Below, piece by piece: positions 1 through 12,098 of a DNA stretch of 64,000 nucleotides (within the stretch, counting starts at the first letter, position 1; every line of letters starts with the position of its first letter). Below the pieces are notes generated by a model that was not told where the DNA came from, did not search any database, and was given only the letters and a program-made list of their open reading frames with translations. The stretch is from Lumnitzera littorea (Eukaryota > Streptophyta > Magnoliopsida > Myrtales > Combretaceae), in assembly GCA_024138015.1 (NCBI GenBank), contig JAMXBB010000003.1, forward strand, positions 15,358,197-15,422,196, read 5' to 3'. Position numbers and translations under genes: made by a program.

Positions 1-214
1 TTCACCATCTGATCCCATAGCTGGATTTAAGATCGATTCACGTTTATCTTAGTTCAGTGTTATCGTCACTACTTATTCTATATTTTATATTACAATTATT
101 TACTACCCACTTATTTCTATCTTCTCTCAATATCCTCCTATAATGTCTATTTCTTTTAATTATAACACTTCAAAGTGAGTTCACTAGAACTATGCTCTAA
201 TTCCAACGTAGAAC
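1..214 (-). mobile_element. 5' end of the internal region of a long-LTR retrotransposon, with primer-binding site
   Basis: On the minus strand, the sequence next to the LTR end at 215 reads as a degenerate primer-binding site (plus-strand 191-206). It resembles the plant initiator-tRNA-Met type site (TGGTATCAGAGC-like). The same arrangement, LTR end then PBS-like sequence, recurs at 6363-6387. The rest, to the window edge, is non-coding leader of an element running off the left side. The family is the one described at 215-10729. Confidence 0.6.
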
Positions 215-581
215 TGTTACACCTCAAAATGGCAAAATCATAACATTCCCATCATGTAAACCATTCTAGAATAGAAAATGACCTTTTAGCTACTATCTTA
301 GACCTAATTTACATAAGACATCCACAACTAACTCACTTTGAAGTAAACAGTTAACAAATTAAATAGATTATTTGCTTGTGGAAGTATGGAAAACATATAT
401 TAAGATTCAAGTATTCCAAGTACTATTTACACGATTTAATAACTCAATTCTACTTAAGTAGTACATAACTTGATATTAAAAGATTTAATTATAAGATTTG
501 AAACTTTAAAAGTGTAACTGATCTTCAATTTTATATCCCCACTCCCTCGGATCCAGCAGTAGGTAGTTTCAAGGTAGTTAT
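215..581 (-). repeat. Partial LTR (copy D), minus orientation, long-LTR family
   Basis: This stretch matches the reverse complement of the last ~370 bp of the LTR at 7647-10729. Shared landmarks are a TGTTACACCTC-type terminus (TGTCACGCCCC in the other copy) and a CACTCC..GGATCCAGCAG block near 541-560. It stops abruptly at 581, where a plus-strand LTR begins with TGTGAGGCTC. That fits insertion of the second LTR into this one, although the remainder of copy D was not found beyond 3112. Confidence 0.65.
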
Positions 582-765
582 TGTGAGGCTCTACAAAAAT
601 TGGTAATCAACTCATAATCGACCGGTTTGAAAACGGTTTGTAAAATTTAAAGTGATCGTATAAATTTTTCGATCTAGCTTGAATTATATAAAGAAGTTAT
701 AAATATTAGTAAAAGTGATCCTGTGAGTTTAGATTTAGGAAAATAATAAAATATTATAATATTAA

Positions 766-800
<35 letters not shown>

Positions 801-3112
801 CCTGTTATTTATAAAAAATGCATAAAACGAGTTCCTATAATTAATGAATTGATAGAGATAAATTATATGTACATTAAAAATCATTAAATCACATAAATAA
901 TATTTAGTACTTGTACTGTATATGTATTTACATATAGGTAAAAATACTCGAAATTACTCAAAATACCTAATATACGTTAAGATAATACTAAATTAATTAA
1001 GAAAAATTAATAAAAAAAATCATGAAAAGCTGAGGTAAGTGTGAAAAAATCTGGATCCAAGGCATGGCATGCTAGGATTTAAAGAAAGAAAACTAACTAA
1101 TAATATTAAGCTAAATAGAAATTGAGAAAAGAGAAAAAGAAAGGACACATGGCCACAAGCAATTCAAGAATACCCCCTACATCATTCTATAAATTTAGGA
1201 AACCCCTACTAGAATTCATTTTGGTTAGTTAGGAAGCCAGAAAAATTAGAGAGAGATCAAAGAGAGAGAAGTAACTAATTTTACAAAAATTAACAAAAAT
1301 AGTGTGCAAATAGGGCATTAGAAGAAAAACCACACCCAACCAATACCTAGGATGAAACCAAATCAACCACAACCTAGTAGACCCCATGCCTGGTTGTGCT
1401 GACAAGGGTGAAGCCACTGTTGGTGGTTGGAAACCTTTCAACCAATGAGTTTAAATTCTCTTCCAATTTTTGTATAATTTATTTAAAATATCAAATATGT
1501 ATGGAAAATTATAAAAATTGGTATTTTGGGATATTTTTATATGTAGATTTAAGAAAAAATATCAATTTGATAAAATTAGGTCTTGAGATGTACTATTTTT
1601 AAGAAATCACTAAACTAGGACCGATTTTTGCTTTCATTTTAAATAACCTTAATGATGTAGTTTTGAACTCAAAATTTTTGTGTATATTATATAAAGTATA
1701 TATCATATTTTTATGAAGAGTTTCTCAAAATTGATTTTCCAAAATTTTACTTAATTTTTTGCGCTTTAAAATCATAAATAAAAGGTAATTTCTAGGCTTA
1801 ATTTGTGATTTAATGTTAAATTGATGAAAAATTATGATTTAAGATATATTTAAGTGTCTTGAAATGTACGTTGATGATGAGAGATGTTAATTATAGTGTT
1901 GGGGATGTTAGATAGGTGTATTATGTGTAATTATGTAATAATGGGTAATATGTGAAATTGGAAAATTAAATGAAAAGAATACGTTATGTTAAATTAATAA
2001 TATTATAATATTAGGAGAATAATTCTGATTTAGAATGTAAATTTAGGAAATTATGTGAAAAATATAAGTTATTCTCATATTAGGAACAAATTCGCAGTTA
2101 AATTTGGAGTAAAGCATGCAATACAGACCAGAACACTAAATAGGAGTTAAATAGAAGACTTAGGATACCCAAATATAGTTAGATGAACTTCATGTATTAA
2201 GATTTGAAGAAGTTCCTAGGGTTTACGTATGAAAATTATAATTAGAAGCTAAATTAGAACTTAATTCAAAAACTTATTCAGAAATTGAATCAAAAACTGG
2301 TTTAGGATTAGTTCGATAATAAGTAATATAAAACGTAGATAATTGGGTAAAAAATTATGATTTAAAGCTTATATATATGAGAGTATAAATATTAAAATGA
2401 TATTTATAATATAGGAGCGAATGGTAACAATCCAACCTTACATCAAACATGAGTGAGCAAATCGGAGACTTTAGGTAAGTTTTGGATCAATACTTTACTG
2501 TATTTTGGAGTATTGTTTTATAGTACTCGGAAGCTTAAGATTATACCTAATTGTGTTTGTAAGATAACTTGATTGTGCGCATGCCTGTGTGTACGTGTTT
2601 CTAGGTTTAGTTATATGATTTTGGTTTGATATTCTAGACTGTAATTGTTTGATTTATGTGAAATGATTGAATACCTTAAATTGGACTTAGTTAAATATAT
2701 GACTTGTGAACCTAAATCGAACATGCATTAGAACTCATTAGGTTTTAGAATTCTCTAATCAAATACTGATGCCTTTGAAAGGGATAATGTTAAAGTATAA
2801 TGGTCCCATCTTCACCTTAGTCAAATTAAGTAATGGGAGAGTAGGTTGCAGCAAGTGTAAAGGCAATAGTTCAAAGGTAGATACTGGAGGAGCGATATCT
2901 CAATTGCACAAGCCTAGGTTTGGTGGTAAGATGTTGAATGTATGTTAAACTCTTCAATCCAAATTAGAACAGGTGTAATTTCTCTAATCTTATAACCAGA
3001 CTGGATAATGTCGTGCGATGACATTTGTATATTGCGTTGCATTTAAATAACTGACTCATAAACCTACTTGTACTTAATGTATAGTCTTATGTCTCTGTCT
3101 CAACTTACTAAG
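582..3112 (+). repeat. LTR copy A, plus orientation, 3'-truncated
   Basis: About 2.5 kb is homologous in order to 7647-10310. The start TGTGAGGCTC corresponds to TGTAAGCCCC, and GTGATCCTGT lies near 715. A TATA box (TATAAAT, about 1188-1194) matches 8217-8226, and GTCGTGCGATG lies near 3010. The copy breaks off after CAACTTACTAAG, so the final ~420 bp of the LTR are missing. It is more AT-rich than copy C, and the GC-rich leader block of copy C has decayed here (about 1380-1440). It contains a TA microsatellite (about 770-798). The short open frames inside are not considered genes. Confidence 0.7.
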
Positions 3113-3400
3113 TAGTTGGCAATCCACTTTAGCTCTCTGTTTGCATAACCAATTTATACCCACAATGATATCATATCCCTTAATTGGTAATACTACGAGT
3201 TTTATTGGGAATTCTTGTCCTTGAATTTGCAATTGTCCATTATTTACTATTTCTCATGTTAACACTTGTTCTCCTATAGGTATTCTTATCCTATATGTGG
3301 ATTTAACTTCACTTATCTTAATTCCATTTCCTAATACAAACTCTCGACTACTAAACGAATGTGATGCTCCAGTATCAAATGATGCATAAGTAACTCGTCC
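3113..3400 (-). pseudogene. Retroelement aspartic protease, degraded
   Basis: The minus strand encodes the active-site loop FDTGASHSF (about 3385-3358). Further on come ..PIKLVVLPIKGYDIIVGINWL and ..VDCQ, near 3220-3120, the usual second half of plant Ty3/gypsy proteases. The catalytic Asp is intact, but a stop lies between the loop and the flap region. The frame runs straight into LTR copy A at 3113. Confidence 0.65.
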
Positions 3401-3740
3401 ATTTATAAGTACATTTCCTGAAACAATTACTAGTGCTATAATTATCTATCCATTAAACACTACACTTAAATCACATTTTTCCATAGTTTCTAACACCATC
3501 CACAAATATATACACAACTAAATCGATGATAAGTAAAATCACGAGTTAGTTTTATATACCTGTCACTAAGCCTTGGTCAGTTCCATTAATCTCCATTTTA
3601 TCATCTGAGCCATCATGAAAGTACTCTTCCATCCATTCATCAAAGTCCTCAGTATCTTCTTCTATCCCCTCAATTGTAAACACCGTATTGGAACAACAGT
3701 TGTTTCTACTCCTCCAGATTTCTTTTGTCCGACTTGACCA

Positions 3741-3905
3741 CAATATCTAGAGAAATGCCCTTTCATTTCACACCTAAAGCACTTTACTGCTTTCATCTTT
3801 GGATACTCCCTTAATATATGATTTAGATCTCCACATAGATAGCACTTGCCTCTTAGCCGAGCACATTGCCTAGGGAAATGTTAAGCTCCATACTTCCAGC
3901 ATCTC
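3741..3905 (-). pseudogene. Cluster of three CCHC zinc knuckles (two damaged)
   Basis: Three CX2CX4HX4C-like units are read on the minus strand. The first in coordinate order (about 3741-3780) keeps all ligands (CFRC..H..C). The second (about 3800-3850) has tyrosine in place of its last cysteine. The third (about 3861-3905) has tyrosine in place of a cysteine plus an in-frame stop. Cys-to-Tyr is the expected result of one G-to-A change. Such knuckles bind the element's RNA at the gag C-terminus. Confidence 0.6.
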
Positions 3906-4129
3906 ACATTTCCCAATTCATCATAAAAACTAAACCTAGTCTAATTTGAAGCAGGGCCACTAGTTACAGCAGCTAGCTTTTTCCCTTTCTGGTTTAAGTT
4001 ATTATCTGCACCTAAAAATGTTTTCTTAAAAGCAAGCTTGTATTAATTAACTCTTCTCAGTTTCTTACTCCATTCACTTTGCATGGCCAGTTGATCATTC
4101 TCTAGTTTACGTGCCTTATCCACAATTCG

Positions 4130-4700
4130 ATGATAAGTGATGAATCTATAATCCATCAACTTACATCACATTGTAGCATCAAATTCATTAAGAAAAAGAT
4201 CCTTCTTCAGCACCTGATTATCCCCGTACGACTCAGGCACATATTGCAACAGCCTATTAAACTCACTCTCATATTGTGCTACACTCATAGGCCCTTTTCT
4301 TTATTTCCATTAACTATCAAGTCATCTGATTTTGCACACTGATAGGGAAATATTAACTCTTGAATGCTTCCCGAAATACTTGCCATGTAATAGGGCCTAG
4401 CATTGTTCTTATTGTCGAGTCCCACCAAACTTGTGCTCCTATCTTTAGCAAGAAAGTACCATAAGAGACTTTTTTATTTTTAGAAATCCTATATGCCTCA
4501 AAACTGCACTTAATCTGAGCTAACTAATGATCAACTAAAGCAGACTTGCCCATTTCACCTTCAAAATACCATTTTGATTTTATAAACTCAGGAAGTCGAC
4601 TTACATCTTGGGGTCGGATTACTCTAGGTTCATCCTTTATTAGCCTTTGGTTCATCACATTTCCACCTGTGATCAAATGCTAGATTAAAGCTCCTTATCA
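4130..4700 (-). pseudogene. Retrotransposon gag core, degraded
   Basis: Minus-strand translation across several frames gives gag hallmarks: a WYFEGE stretch near 4590, a tryptophan pair with downstream ITWQVFREAF near 4400, and YESEFNRLLQYVPES near 4260-4215. These match the general plant Ty3/gypsy capsid pattern. At least four in-frame stops and one or more frameshifts interrupt it. The role would have been the capsid protein of virus-like particles; it is non-functional here. Confidence 0.65.
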
Positions 4701-5789
4701 TTGGATCATAGTGTTCATATTAGCTAACATTTGTCCAAACTAAGTTGGGTCCATCGTGTTCGGAGCAGGTGGTATATGTCATTTCTAGGTGGTTCCGGTG
4801 GATTAAGAGGGTTAGGAGGTGGTACTTCTCCTGTAGGTTAATTATTCCCATTTCCGTTTCTATTTGCTTCCTCTACCATATTTAGATTCACAATTCACTA
4901 ATTATCACTCGTGCATTCACAATATGTGTACTTGAGGTCAATACCTGGCTTAAACAATTCATATTTACATATACATTAATTACTCTTTGCATTAACAATA
5001 CACAACTACAGATTTCCTTATCAAGGATCTTAGTCAACACAAGACTTGTAATACTCCATTCATGTATAAGCAACAATACATTTATCACACATATACCTGT
5101 ATATCTAAAGCTCATCACGTTTTACCATTAACATTATATCATTCCCTAGTGATATCTTATACAGATTCAGGATGATAAAAACATGCATTCTATAATAATC
5201 ATAAGATAATCAATACTTTACATTCAAAAGATTACATTACTTTATTTACAAAATTAGACTACACATCTGATTATCTATATACATCATTTACGTTCTTAGT
5301 AGCCGCAACATCCGAAAGTACATTAGTTACATTCAAAAAGTCAAAAGCACATCAAAATTGCTAGGGGGACCTAGATACATTAAACAACTAGGTTAGGTGA
5401 TATCAAAATGCCTAGACTCATCTGCCTACCAACTTCTTAACCTTCAATTATTTCCACTATCTAGGGTTGTTACATCTTCTAGAGGAAACCAATCTCCCAT
5501 GCCAATCTCATCAAACCCTGAGCTAACTTCTACTACTATAGGAGTATCTGGTATAACTACTACCTCGTGCACCTCATTACCACTGTCTTGTGCTTCATCT
5601 TCTGGTTCAGCTTCCTTTTCTTCTGAATCTTCTTTAGGGTCATCATCATTACTATTATTCACTCCTACATTTGGCTAAGCTTCTTAAGGTGGATTCTCAG
5701 GCGGTATCACAGAGGGTTCAGGCTCATGAGGTTGCAATGGTACCTTTATACCCTCAATTCCATCTAGCGATATCTGGGAAACCAGTCAA

Positions 5790-6206
5790 CTACACTAGGG
5801 GATAATTTCTAGGAATATGCGGAACACCTAGAGGTATTTGATCAAAACCTAGGAAATAATCCTTACCTGGCTCTACTAGAGCTGGAAAATACAGTATAAG
5901 AATTCTTATAGATAAAACTTCAATTTCCCGGAAATATTTTTTCTCATAAGCAACTATAGTAGTATACTCATTATACGCAGGCCTTAACTCATCCCTTATT
6001 ATCCTCCAATCATCTTGCATGTTATAGGACAATCTACGCTTATAATTCTCGATAATCTCATCAATAGTATAAAACAACTTCCAGTCAGCCAAATCTAGTA
6101 ATCGATTCTGCATCTGAATCTTATATTTAATAGGAGTCTCATCCCCTTCCCATTCAAAATTCCACCATGCATGTAACAAACCATTCTTATGAATATGAAA
6201 TAACAA
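5790..6206 (-). pseudogene. N-terminal ORF of the truncated retroelement, unrecognised domain
   Basis: A 138-codon open frame lies just after the PBS/leader, upstream of gag. The product is rich in W, Y, D, E and R and has no motif I can name. Its position suggests the N-terminal part of the element's polyprotein or an additional ORF. The stop at its end is followed by an acidic frame (5662-5444; runs of D/E, about 72 codons) that may be a continuation in another frame. No host gene resemblance was recognised. Confidence 0.4.
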
Positions 6207-6386
6207 GTTAAAGCCAATTCATAACCCCGTTTTACATATATATATAAGTTATACATATATCTTATAATCTAAGTCTTTTAAGTTTATTATAAATCCCACT
6301 ATCGGTGATCCTATTGTCTACTTATTTTAGTTAGACGCTTCAGAGCTCAGTTCTTTTAGAACTATGCTCTAATACTAACTCATAAC

Positions 6387-7646
6387 TGTTATACCTCGAA
6401 CAGGAGAAGTCATAATAGTCCCGCCGTGTAAACTAACTTAAGATAGAAGCTGATCTCACAGCTGCTATCGTAGATATAGTCCACACAAGGCATACATGAC
6501 TCAACCAACTTGAAGTATCCGTTCTAATACCTGTGAGTAATCAAACCTTTGGTATAACTTTACGAAATACCTGTTCTACATAACCTATTGTCTCATAACA
6601 TAACAATACTAACATAAACGTCTTACATCGGAGTTATAATTTACAATCGGAGTTTATTAAAAAGACATAGGTTTGCAGACTATTCACAAAAGTTAGGAAA
6701 CTATTGGGCATCCCAAGGAATTTCCAGTTAGTTTCCTCAAAAACCCAGGTTCAGTTGATTCCTCATTCCTCGCTTTCCCTAAACAACAGCACACGAACTT
6801 AGGAACGATGGTATCGAAACATCTTAACCTCACTCAACACCTGTAAAAGAGTCTATAGGGATATGAGCATAACTAGCTCAATAAGTGGGACGAAGTCAGA
6901 AAAGTACCATACAATTACAAGCAAGGTTGAAATGCAATGTAATCAATCAAATGAAACATCGCACAATGTTATCCGGTCCACTATAAGGTTAGAGAAATTA
7001 CATCAGCTCCAACCCGGATTAAGGAGTTTTATCGTAACTCAAATCAGACCAAACTTGGGCTTGTGCAATAGAGAACACTCTTCTCCCATGATCGCCTTCG
7101 AACAACACCCCTAACTTTGCTGCGACCTCTTCGCCTGTCACTTAGTTTAACTAAGGATGGGGAAAAGACCATTTCGGCTATCCTCATCGAAAGAAGTCAG
7201 TATTTGGCCTAACACCCTTAATCGTTTCTCCTAATAGGTGTCATGCATGTCCAATTTCGTTTTAGTCAAATAAACGTTAGTTTTAATTAGGGGTGACTAA
7301 CAAGTTCATACAATACAGAATCAATACAAACATGCAAAACAATACACCAAGGAGTTCAACTTCTATCACAACTGAGTATCATCTACACACACGGCATACG
7401 CACAGTCAACTAACTACAAACACAGCTACAAGTACTCTTAGGTCTCTAGATACTTTAAAACAGTATCCCAATAAGTAATGAAGCCACAATCCCAACTTAC
7501 TTATTTAGACGCTTACTACTGTTGACTCGAGTAGTCAACTATCTTTATATTGGAAGATCCTATTTACACAATAGACCCAAATTCAATTTTCGTAATAATT
7601 ACGAAAACATTAGAGTTTAATCTAAAATGGTTATATATATATATAT
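6387..7646 (-). repeat. Partial LTR (copy B), minus orientation
   Basis: The reverse complement matches the 3' third of the LTR at 7647-10729, for example GATTAGAGAAATT and CACTTAGTT blocks around 6990-7160. The terminus at 6387 abuts a PBS on the minus strand, so this copy was the 5' LTR of the minus-strand internal region at 3113-6386. Recognisable homology fades near 7550. The plus-strand copy C starts at 7647, which suggests that C inserted into B. Confidence 0.65.
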
Positions 7647-10600
7647 TGTAAGCCCCAAAGTTCAGCCAAGTAACCGTAGGATTGAACTTAGAACTCAAGG
7701 TTTAGAGCGATCGGTTAAAAGATCCGATCAAACCCAAATTATAAACTATTTAACAAGATACCAATAAAAATGATCCTGTAAACTTAAATTTAAGAAAATA
7801 AGTAGTAAAATAGGAGATTATAAAATTTTCAAATTTTAAGCATAATAACTGCTAATTACTGAAAAGGCAAAAAGTGTAATATAATAACTAATAAATTAGT
7901 AGAGATAGATTATATGTATACTAAAAATTTTAGAATGACCAAAATAATATTTAGGAATGTTCACGTGTACCCTACATGTATTTACGTGTAGATAAAAATA
8001 CGCGTAATTGCTAAAATAGGCCGAAAATTAAGTAAATAATTAAAGAAAAATACAAAAAAATCAGAAAAAAATCAGAAGGAGAGATCTGCAACTAGATCAG
8101 GTCGTGACTGAAAAGAAAAAAAATTAGCCAATAAGATTTTGCCAAACTAAAAGCCTAAAATCAAGGAAATGGGGCAAAATCCCATCAAATTAATGCATAA
8201 TAATTACAAAATCCGTCTATAAATAGCAAGAAAAATTCAGAAGCTCATTTAGACAGATAGAAATCAGAGAAAATTAGGGAGAGTCGAAAATTCGAGAGAA
8301 AATCCAGAAAATAAAAAAAAATAAGAAAAACTGTGCAGTTAGGGGTTTTAAAGGGAAACCACACCAAACGAGGAGCTGGGAGTGGACGGCCACCACCACC
8401 ACACGGTGGTGGCAGCGCCCAGGCCGGCCGACAAGGCCACGGCGGCCCGCGGTGGCCGGAGCCACCTGAACCGGTGAGTCCAAATTCTAGCCCGATTCTT
8501 GTATAATTTTGTAAAATTAGTTATTTTGCCCAGAAAATTATGAAACTTGTTATTCTGAGGTTTTATTGTATGTAGATTTAGGGAAAAATATTGATTTAGT
8601 TTAATTATGTCTGGAAATATAGGGTCCTTAACAAATTATTCAAAACTGAGCATGATTAAACCGGAAATTAAATAGGCTTAGGGATGTAGTTTGGGGCTCA
8701 AAATTTTTCTGTAGGATGCTCATGTGACATAGAACAGTGCTATGAAGCCTTTTTTCAAAAATTAATTTTTGAAATTTTTAGATAATTTTTAGGCTCTAAA
8801 AAGAGGCATAAAATGGGTAATTTAGGGTTAATTATGTAATTAAATGATTAATTTCTGATTTAGTGAATAATTACATGTTTTAGGATGTTAAGATCTGATG
8901 GAGTATGATACTTATAGCATTTAGGGTGTTAGATGTAATTATTAGGTTAATTATGTAATAAATGAATAATAGGAAATAAATAGTTAATTTTGTAAATTAG
9001 GAAAATTTGGAGTAAAATCTGATTTAGGATGGATTTAGACATTTTGAAATAATAATTGGTGTTTAGAGATGGTAATTAGGGTAATAGAAATATTAGAAAT
9101 GCATTATGTGCATGATATGCAATAATGCATAATGTGTAATTATTGAAAATATAATAAATAGAAAATATTATAATAAAAATTTTTATTTTGAGAATAATAA
9201 AAATGCACAATAAATCTGATAGGAAACTTGAATTTATGGAATTATATGAAAAATGTAAAAATTTGTCACATTAGGAGTGAATTCGGTACACTGATACGGA
9301 TTTAAGTGTACCGAGTAAAATAAACACTAACAAAGGGCAATGATGGTATTTAGGTTATCGGGAAATAATGTGATTAATTTCACATTATGGGTTGAAACTA
9401 ATTTCTAGGGTTGGAATATAAAACGCTACTTAAAAATCGAACTAAAAACCTGGTTTAGAAATCGATGCGAAAACCGAACCTAAACCTAACCTCAAACCTA
9501 GAATAATTATAAAAGACTTAATACCTAGATAATTGGGCATATTAAACCTTAAACAAAACCTAACAAGAAGCATTATAGGATAAAACGAACCTATAACAAT
9601 TATATAAAAAGATGAAACCACGTTCGTGTTATAGGGATAACCGGCGATGGCCTGAGCAAATCGGACCTCGAGTGAGCGAGCGAGGAGTCGAGGTAAGTTG
9701 GGATTAATACGCTGCTGTATTTTGGAGGCTTAAGATTATGCTTGATTGTGCTTGTTAGATAGTTGAATGCGTGCATGTGCTTGATTATGGGTGATGCTAT
9801 GATTATGTTTGTTGTCTTGGTGCATATTGTATGAATTGTATGTAATGATTGATCACCCTAAATTGGACTTAATCAAATATACAACCAATAATCATAATCG
9901 AACATGCATGGCAACCCGTTAGGGGATTTAGGACTCTCCGGCCAAATACCGACCCCTTCGGAAGGGATAGCGCAGGATTGCAAAATGGTCCCTTCTTCAT
10001 CCTCAGTCGAACTAAGTGACAGGAGAGGAGGTCGCGGCGGGGATGAAGACAGTGGTTCGAAGGTAGTCGCGGGAGGAGCAAGGTCTTCATTACACAAGCC
10101 TGGGTTTGGTCGTGAGCTGTTGCATTAACGGTAACTCCTCAACCCGGATTAGAGCGGGCGCAATTTCTCTAATCTCACGACGGGCCGGACAACGTCGTGC
10201 GATGGCATTTGCTTGCACATGCATTGCAACTAATAAATGATTGAAAACCTTGTTGTGTGTATGGTATAGTTTTAAGTCCTCCGTCCTAACTTACTGAGCT
10301 GTGGTTGCTCACATCCCTATAGACATCGTGTAGGTGCTGGCTAAGAAGCGGCAACCAATTACTCCGAAGCTAGCAACTGCTGGATCCTAAGGAGTGAGGA
10401 AAAACATTGAAGAATAAACACATATTTTAAGGTCTAAGTTTTTATTTTAGAATTATTTTTCATTTCTGAGTGATGTAATAACTAGGGAATATACTATAGA
10501 GAAATGTTGTAAACTTTAACTGCAATTATTGAATGATAACATATATATATAATTCCTCACTTTTATAGGTAAACGATTTATTTAAATTACAAATTGTCTA

Positions 10601-10729
10601 CTTCAAAGCGGGTTAGTTGTGGACGCCTTGTGTAGATCAGGTCTAGGATAGCGGTTGTGAGGCCAACTTCTATCTTAGGGTGGTTTACACGGCGGGGCTG
10701 TTACGACTCTGCCGCTTCGGGGCGTGACA
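7647..10729 (+). repeat. Complete solo LTR (copy C), about 3.08 kb
   Basis: It starts TGTAAGCCCC and ends GGGGCGTGACA, with flanking TATAT on both sides (7642-7646 and 10730-10734), a possible 5-bp target duplication in low-complexity DNA. No PBS or polypurine tract and no coding domain adjoin it, so I read it as a solo LTR left by LTR-LTR recombination. It is less AT-rich than the other copies and probably youngest. It carries a TATA box (8217-8226), a GC-rich leader (about 8375-8475) with a CCACCACCAC..GGTGGTGG hairpin, and a GGTGAGT sequence near 8472 that looks like a splice donor. The ORFs at 9869-10128 are on opposite strands of the same LTR segment and are not considered genes. Confidence 0.7.
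8217..8226 (+). promoter_or_regulatory. TATA box of LTR copy C
   Basis: TCTATAAATA lies ~570 bp inside the LTR and is conserved in position in copy A (TATAAAT, about 1188). Transcription would start around 8245-8260, at the LTR U3/R boundary. Inferred from sequence and position only. Confidence 0.5.
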
Positions 10730-12098
10730 TATATTATCTCCATAATATATATTCGTATTATCACTATATATCGAATTAAGTTATTAATTATTGATATTGT
10801 ACGTCGTTTATACTATTATGTATTATATATCGTTTTGATCGTATCAAAACGTACTTTTAATTTATTAAATCACGTTTTAATTCCAGTAGGGTTACCGAAA
10901 TACGTATATTCTAGAATATGATAAAGTTATAGGTTATATTATGTAAAATTGTCTGATTTTAACAAAATTAGTGTCGTTGGGTTCGTATAGACCTAACGAC
11001 ACGTTTTACGAGTCTTATTCCTCAAGACGACTTTTAACGGATAGTACGAGTTTTTAATATAGTTATACTTATTCATCTATCCTAGGACGAATAGGGATAT
11101 CCTGCTCATCCTTGCGTATTGACATCTCACTACATCGTATTCGTAGTGCATATGCTGCCTCTTAAATAAACATTCAGTTAAGTTAATAAGTAACACATCG
11201 TTAATAAGGGAATTGGTTGTAAATGATAATGACATTACTCACCTTGCCCTCCCAGACGACCTGTAAACAGTGACTGACCTGCCTCACAAGTACATGTAGA
11301 TCAATCGGTCTTGGCTCTATTTATCCTGCAATCACATACAAATAATTTTAATACACTAACTATCCATTACTATATTTCCGTTCGCATAAACATTTACTTT
11401 CACGTAATCTACCATTTGCATACTAGTAATGCCATAATGAACCAAATATTTAGATGAAATAAAAAATGCCATCTACACACCGAGCAACAACTTTACAAAA
11501 TGCATTTAGTCATCTTATTAAGCTACGTTGCCAACACAAATACCTAACATTGACTTTTTAATTTGATCTAACATAAAAAAACTCCAAATATATACCACAA
11601 TACAAAAAAAAAAATTCCTAATTTTATATAACATAAAATATATTTTCATCAATTATTAATAATTTACACAATTTACAATATATCTATAATTACGAAATCT
11701 ATATTCGTATAACTTATGTACCATAACAAAAAAATTCCTAAATTTAGATAATATAAAATATATTTTTATCAATTATTAATAATTTACATAATTTATGGTA
11801 CATCTATAATTATGAAATTTATATCATTAACTAATAAATTTTTCTCTACAACAAAATATTAAATAATGTCGATTTTTACTAAAGTAACAAAAAAATATTA
11901 AATAAATAAAATTCACATAAGTTATAGATTGTTATCTGTGAATAATGTATACTTGTGTTAGGAAATCGTTTGGTACTTCAACTATAGCTTCCTTTGATTT
12001 TTTTTTGTGTTTTGAAAATTTTAGAAATAGGTCTAGGTAAGAATAAATTATGGCCACACAAATTGGGTTTTATATTGGTGGTATATTGAAGGTGCATG
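10730..12098. other. AT-rich spacer with a 120-bp tandem duplication
   Basis: No gene is supported. At about 11600-11830 a ~120-bp unit occurs twice in tandem. The TTCCTAA motif at 11615 and 11735, followed by ATAAAATATATTTT and ATCAATTATTAATAATTTACA blocks, repeats with few differences. The rest shows nothing recognisable. Confidence 0.6.

Larger units (their letters stand above)
3113..6386 (-). mobile_element. Truncated internal region (gag-protease) of a Ty3/gypsy-type element
   Basis: Reading the minus strand from the PBS at 6379-6363, the order is: an open frame (6206-5790), an acidic frame (5662-5444), a gag core (about 4620-4130), zinc knuckles (about 3905-3741) and an aspartic protease (about 3390-3113). 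Gag before protease fits LTR retrotransposons. The fragment ends inside or just after protease at the junction with LTR copy A, so reverse transcriptase, RNase H and integrase are absent. Stops and frameshifts break every domain, so this is a dead fragment. The lineage is uncertain; the very long LTRs and several zinc knuckles are unusual. Confidence 0.75.

Noticed and set aside
8274..10128. Open frames on both strands inside LTR copy C (8274-8483, 9869-10097 minus; 9904-10128 plus)
   Set aside because: They lie within a repeated LTR, overlap on opposite strands, and are broken in the other LTR copies.
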